NCBI GenBank assembly: GCA_002720865.1
Contig: PBIO01000014.1
Location: forward strand, 744,001 to 808,000
Direction of reading: 5' to 3'
DNA length: 64,000 nucleotides
Origin: Halobacteriovorax sp.
GTDB lineage: Bacteria > Bdellovibrionota > Bacteriovoracia > Bacteriovoracales > Bacteriovoracaceae
Shown in pieces: positions 61,211 to 64,000 of this stretch. Below the pieces are notes generated by a model. It made no database searches. It was not told the DNA's origin and saw only the letters and a list, made by a program, of their open reading frames with translations. A program made the position numbers and the translations under genes. Position 1 is the stretch's first letter; each line of letters opens with the position of its first letter.

Positions 61211-62563
61211 ATGGCATTAATCAATAAGACATTTAGTTCAACCGACGAAGTTTCTAAGCATCTAGCTGATGGTGGGGCGACTTTTTATCATACTTCTAAG
61301 ACCTCTACGGTGGTTCCCTATGAGATTTTAGAGAAGGCCCTGGGGGCAAGTGATAAGGATGTGGTGGTTGGGGACCTCTCGGTTATTAAACCAGAGATGC
61401 GTCTTGATGATGATAAGAACCTGGTGGTTCGAGGAGCCGTGACTTGGAAGGATGCCAAGGAGTTTTGTTTATCTAAGGGAAGAGAAATTGGAACTTCTCC
61501 TACGGAGGAGCTGGCCGGAGTTTTATCGGGACTGGCCACATCTTGTACTGGGGAGCGGGCCTTTGGTTTTGGGACTTTAAGAAACCAGGTCGTAAGCTGC
61601 AAGTTCTTAGATTATGAAGGGAAGGAATACGATCTTTTTAGGGATAAGAAATTAGTGGAGCTTCCTTTTTTAAGTGATTCTTCGGAGCTTTTTAAAAAAT
61701 ATGGAGAAAGCTTTAATACCTATTCAGAATATAAGAATGCTCCTTTTCCAAGAATGGAATCTGAAACGGATTTAATGATAGGAACTGAAGGGCAGCTCGG
61801 TGTTATAACGGAAGCGACTTTAGAGACTACTCCGGCCGCGGACGTGATCTATCTTTTTTTAATGCTTCCTAAGTGGGAAGAGGATGATCGTCTTCACCTA
61901 GAGGTGTTCGATGCGGTTCAAAACTTAAGGGATAAGGTCTACGCCGTTGAGTTAATTGATGAGAACTCTTTACAGGTTTTACCGGCCGAGGAAAGACCGG
62001 CCGTAGGGAAGGATCTTATTTTTTTAGAGGTTAATAGCGCTTATTTTGAAGAGCTTTATGAAAACTTCTTATCAAAACTTGATATGCCAGAAGAAGATAT
62101 TTTTGAAATCGCACCTAAGAAATGTAGAGAGCTTAGGATGAATATTCCTAGGCTAACTTTTGAGCAGAACTCTCGCATGGGTGTGACAAAAAAGGGAACT
62201 GATGTTCAGGTTTCTAAGGAAAGATTTGGGGACCTCTTGAGCTACTATAGAAAATTTAGTGAACTTGGTATTCCTTATAATTTATTCGGTCATTTTGGTG
62301 ATGCTCATTTACATTTTAACTTTATGCCAAAACCTGAAGAAGAAGCTACCTGCCAAAAGGAGCTCGAAGGTTTATACGAGGCGGTGAGAACTTGGAATGG
62401 ATCGCCTTTTGCTGAACACGGAATAGGAATAATTAAGCAAAAATTTATCCATTCTTATTTAGAGGAAGTTCATTTTAATATGTTTAAACTTTTAAAATCT
62501 AAATTAGACCCAAGAGCAGTGCTCTTTCCCCAAGGATTTATGACAATGGGGGAGAGGTCTTGA
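61211..62563 (+). CDS. FAD-binding oxidase (GlcD/D-lactate dehydrogenase-like)
   Basis: FAD_binding_4 domain (VVVGDLSVIKPEMRLDDD..., LVVRGAVTWKDAKEFC, ELAGVLSGLATSCTGERAFGFGTLRNQV, GTEGQLGVITEATL) and the FAD-oxidase C-terminal domain (FGHFGDAHLHFNFMP, EHGIGIIKQ). 450 residues. Substrate is a 2-hydroxy acid by family; which one is not visible. No ribosome site before the ATG; a TATGAT box (61193-61198) 12 bases upstream suggests a near-leaderless mRNA. Overlaps rsgA by four bases. Confidence 0.85.
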   Translation: MALINKTFSSTDEVSKHLADGGATFYHTSKTSTVVPYEILEKALGASDKDVVVGDLSVIKPEMRLDDDKNLVVRGAVTWKDAKEFCLSKGREIGTSPTEELAGVLSGLATSCTGERAFGFGTLRNQVVSCKFLDYEGKEYDLFRDKKLVELPFLSDSSELFKKYGESFNTYSEYKNAPFPRMESETDLMIGTEGQLGVITEATLETTPAADVIYLFLMLPKWEEDDRLHLEVFDAVQNLRDKVYAVELIDENSLQVLPAEERPAVGKDLIFLEVNSAYFEELYENFLSKLDMPEEDIFEIAPKKCRELRMNIPRLTFEQNSRMGVTKKGTDVQVSKERFGDLLSYYRKFSELGIPYNLFGHFGDAHLHFNFMPKPEEEATCQKELEGLYEAVRTWNGSPFAEHGIGIIKQKFIHSYLEEVHFNMFKLLKSKLDPRAVLFPQGFMTMGERS

Positions 62564-63504
62564 AAAAAGCTCGAGTCTATCGCTCTTCGGCCAGAGAATT
62601 TGAATGCCGTGATATTGAAACAGGAGAGATGCTCTTTGCTACGGCCCTAGGGAATCTTTTAAAGAAGGACAATAGTATCGTCGTCGGTGATATTGTGAAC
62701 TTAGATGATGAGGGCGTGATCACTTCTATTGAGGAGAGGTCAAGCGAGATTTATCGATATTTACCAAGAGTTCAAAAAAAGAAAATTACTGCTGCTAATT
62801 GTGACCTTCTTATCATTTTAAATTCAGTTTCTAAGCCTGAGTATAAGAGAGGCTTTGCCGATCGCTTTCTTCTTCGCGCAAGCCAATGGGGAATTAAGCC
62901 CGTTATGATCTTTAATAAGATGGATCAGTTTGAGGATCAATTCGATTTTAATTTTGAGGTCGATCGTTTAAAGGAGCTTGGGGTTGAGTGTTTTGAAATC
63001 TCAGCAAAGTTTCCTGAAACAGAAAAAAAATATTTAGATCGCGGAACAGAAGAGTTAAAGGAATTTATCAAAGGAAGGACGGCCATTTTTCTTGGGCAAT
63101 CAGGAGTTGGTAAAAGTAAAACCATAAGCCTTCTGGCCGGAATGGATATCGAATTGAAGACTAAGGAAATTGGTAAGGCCGGAAAGGGAAGTCATACGAC
63201 GACTTGGTCAGAAATTATTGATTGCGGTGACTTTAGTTTGATTGATAGCCCAGGGATTAGATCATTTTCCTTAGAAGATTTAGTTGGGGAAGAACTTATG
63301 GAGCTCTTTCCAGACTTAGAGGAAAGGGCCGTAAATTGTAAATTTTCAGATTGCCAGCACTCGTCTGGAACAAAAGGCTGCGCCTTTCATAAACCTCTTT
63401 TAGACCCTGATTCTTATGAAGGGCAACTAGTTCACTCAAGATTAGAGTCCTATTTAAGGGTGTATGAGGAAATAACCGAGAATCCTGCTTGGTCAAAAAA
63501 GTAG
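62560..63504 (+). CDS. rsgA: Ribosome small-subunit GTPase RsgA
   Basis: Circularly permuted GTPase in 30S maturation. N-terminal OB-fold, then NKMD (G4), GQSGVGKSK (G1), the DSPGIRSF (G3), and the C-terminal zinc knuckle CKFSDCQHSSGTKGCAFH. The order G4-G1-G3 is diagnostic. 314 residues. TTG start overlaps the preceding stop, with GGGGGAGAGG upstream. Confidence 0.95.
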   Translation: MKKARVYRSSAREFECRDIETGEMLFATALGNLLKKDNSIVVGDIVNLDDEGVITSIEERSSEIYRYLPRVQKKKITAANCDLLIILNSVSKPEYKRGFADRFLLRASQWGIKPVMIFNKMDQFEDQFDFNFEVDRLKELGVECFEISAKFPETEKKYLDRGTEELKEFIKGRTAIFLGQSGVGKSKTISLLAGMDIELKTKEIGKAGKGSHTTTWSEIIDCGDFSLIDSPGIRSFSLEDLVGEELMELFPDLEERAVNCKFSDCQHSSGTKGCAFHKPLLDPDSYEGQLVHSRLESYLRVYEEITENPAWSKK

Positions 63505-63601
63505 ATAAATCACCGTTTTTTTAGACCTCGAAGCTTTTACCCGCTTCAGTTAGACCATGAAAATCCGATACGCTTAGAGAACATAAGTCGTAGGAGACAA
63601 C

Positions 63602-64000
63602 ATGGCTGATAAAGTATTAGATTTCAACACCGCTAGACAAGAAAACATCGAAGAAAAAAGAAGAACTTTTGAACGAGTTCTCTTTCAAAATTTTCTAGGA
63701 TGCTACACAGTTATCCATAGAGAAGGTGTGATCCTACCTGTAGACCTTGTTGATATTTCAGCTGATGGTTGTAATTTCCAAGTTCCTTGGAATGTTAATA
63801 ATGATAAAAAATTTGAGCCAGGAACGGAGTTTACTCTTCGCTTCTATTTTACAAATACAAGCTATATCCCAGTCATCGTAGAATCCAAGTATGGAAAAGA
63901 ATTCGTTGATACGGACGGGGAGACTTATATGCGTTATGGCTGTGAGTTTGATACTTCGTATCCAACTTTTGAGGCCTTAAAGCCATTTATTGAATTTATG
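63602..64000 (+). CDS. PilZ-domain protein, 3' end outside window
   Basis: ATG at 63602 has AGGAGA upstream; 133 codons are visible and the frame is open at the window edge. Residues about 20-27 carry the PilZ RxxxR (RTFER) and about residue 51 carries DISADG, the D/NxSxxG motif; together they bind c-di-GMP. A strand-rich domain follows. Second likely c-di-GMP receptor of the window after PelD. The 97 bases before it show no strong promoter. Confidence 0.85.
   Translation, partial: MADKVLDFNTARQENIEEKRRTFERVLFQNFLGCYTVIHREGVILPVDLVDISADGCNFQVPWNVNNDKKFEPGTEFTLRFYFTNTSYIPVIVESKYGKEFVDTDGETYMRYGCEFDTSYPTFEALKPFIEFM

Overview
The window is AT-rich, densely coded Gram-negative DNA with no ribosomal RNA genes and no recognisable insertion sequence. 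Lnt, KdsD, MltG, MepA, a TonB-dependent receptor and many lipoboxes show an LPS-type double-membrane envelope. The AT-rich coding, the many small secreted proteins and lipoproteins, the rho-prfA-prmC-murA cluster and the c-di-GMP and sigma-54 control elements would fit a Bdellovibrionota (Bacteriovorax-like) genome. That placement is inference, since no phylogenetic marker could be searched.

Layout. 1-6.6 kb: partial inositol-monophosphatase-family gene, a membrane-anchored coiled-coil protein, a HEAT protein, a lipoprotein, kdsD and lnt. 6.6-8.5 kb: a secreted subtilisin-like protease and a small secreted protein, divergently transcribed from what look like two sigma-54 promoters. 8.5-14.4 kb: DksA-like regulator, an operon of LRV-repeat protein, flavin reductase and ceramidase-like protein, then mltG and ruvX. 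14.7-19.5 kb: rho, prfA, prmC, murA, hinT. 19.5-24.6 kb: lineage-specific lipoproteins and secreted proteins. 24.8-30.8 kb: an operon of a GNAT protein, LuxE-like acyl-protein synthetase, a LuxC-PaaK fusion and a second PaaK-like ligase, without luciferase genes. 30.7-36 kb: class II amidotransferase, Uup ABC-F ATPase, then a small operon starting with a probable AUU start codon. 36-47.4 kb: a Pel-type exopolysaccharide operon (PelB-like, receiver, PelD, PelE, HEAT protein, PelF, PelG) followed by mepA. 48.6-51.8 kb: TonB-dependent receptor plus HmuY-like lipoprotein, probably haem uptake. 60.4-64 kb: tRNA-Arg(UCU), an FAD-linked oxidase, rsgA and a partial PilZ gene.

The most unusual part is 51.84-60.36 kb. 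It is bracketed by a perfect 57-bp direct repeat: the last 18 codons plus stop of the hmuY-like gene (51783-51839) reappear at 60307-60363. This looks like an 8.5-kb island integrated into the 3' end of hmuY, although no recombinase is present. It encodes an NtrC-type sigma-54 activator, an outer-membrane-barrel-like protein and a hybrid histidine kinase in one operon. Two outward target transcripts each start at a sigma-54-type promoter (TGGCAT-N6-TGCA) with a GTCCC-N5-GGGAC element nearby. The targets include a receiver protein, an HPF-like protein, an OmpA-like lipoprotein and a family of related small coiled-coil proteins. The island reads as a self-contained two-component regulon.

All four sigma-54-like promoters in the window are followed within about 1-8 nt of the predicted transcript start by a hairpin, which suggests a shared 5'-end mRNA design. 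Functions given are from motif recognition by eye; no database or folding program was run.
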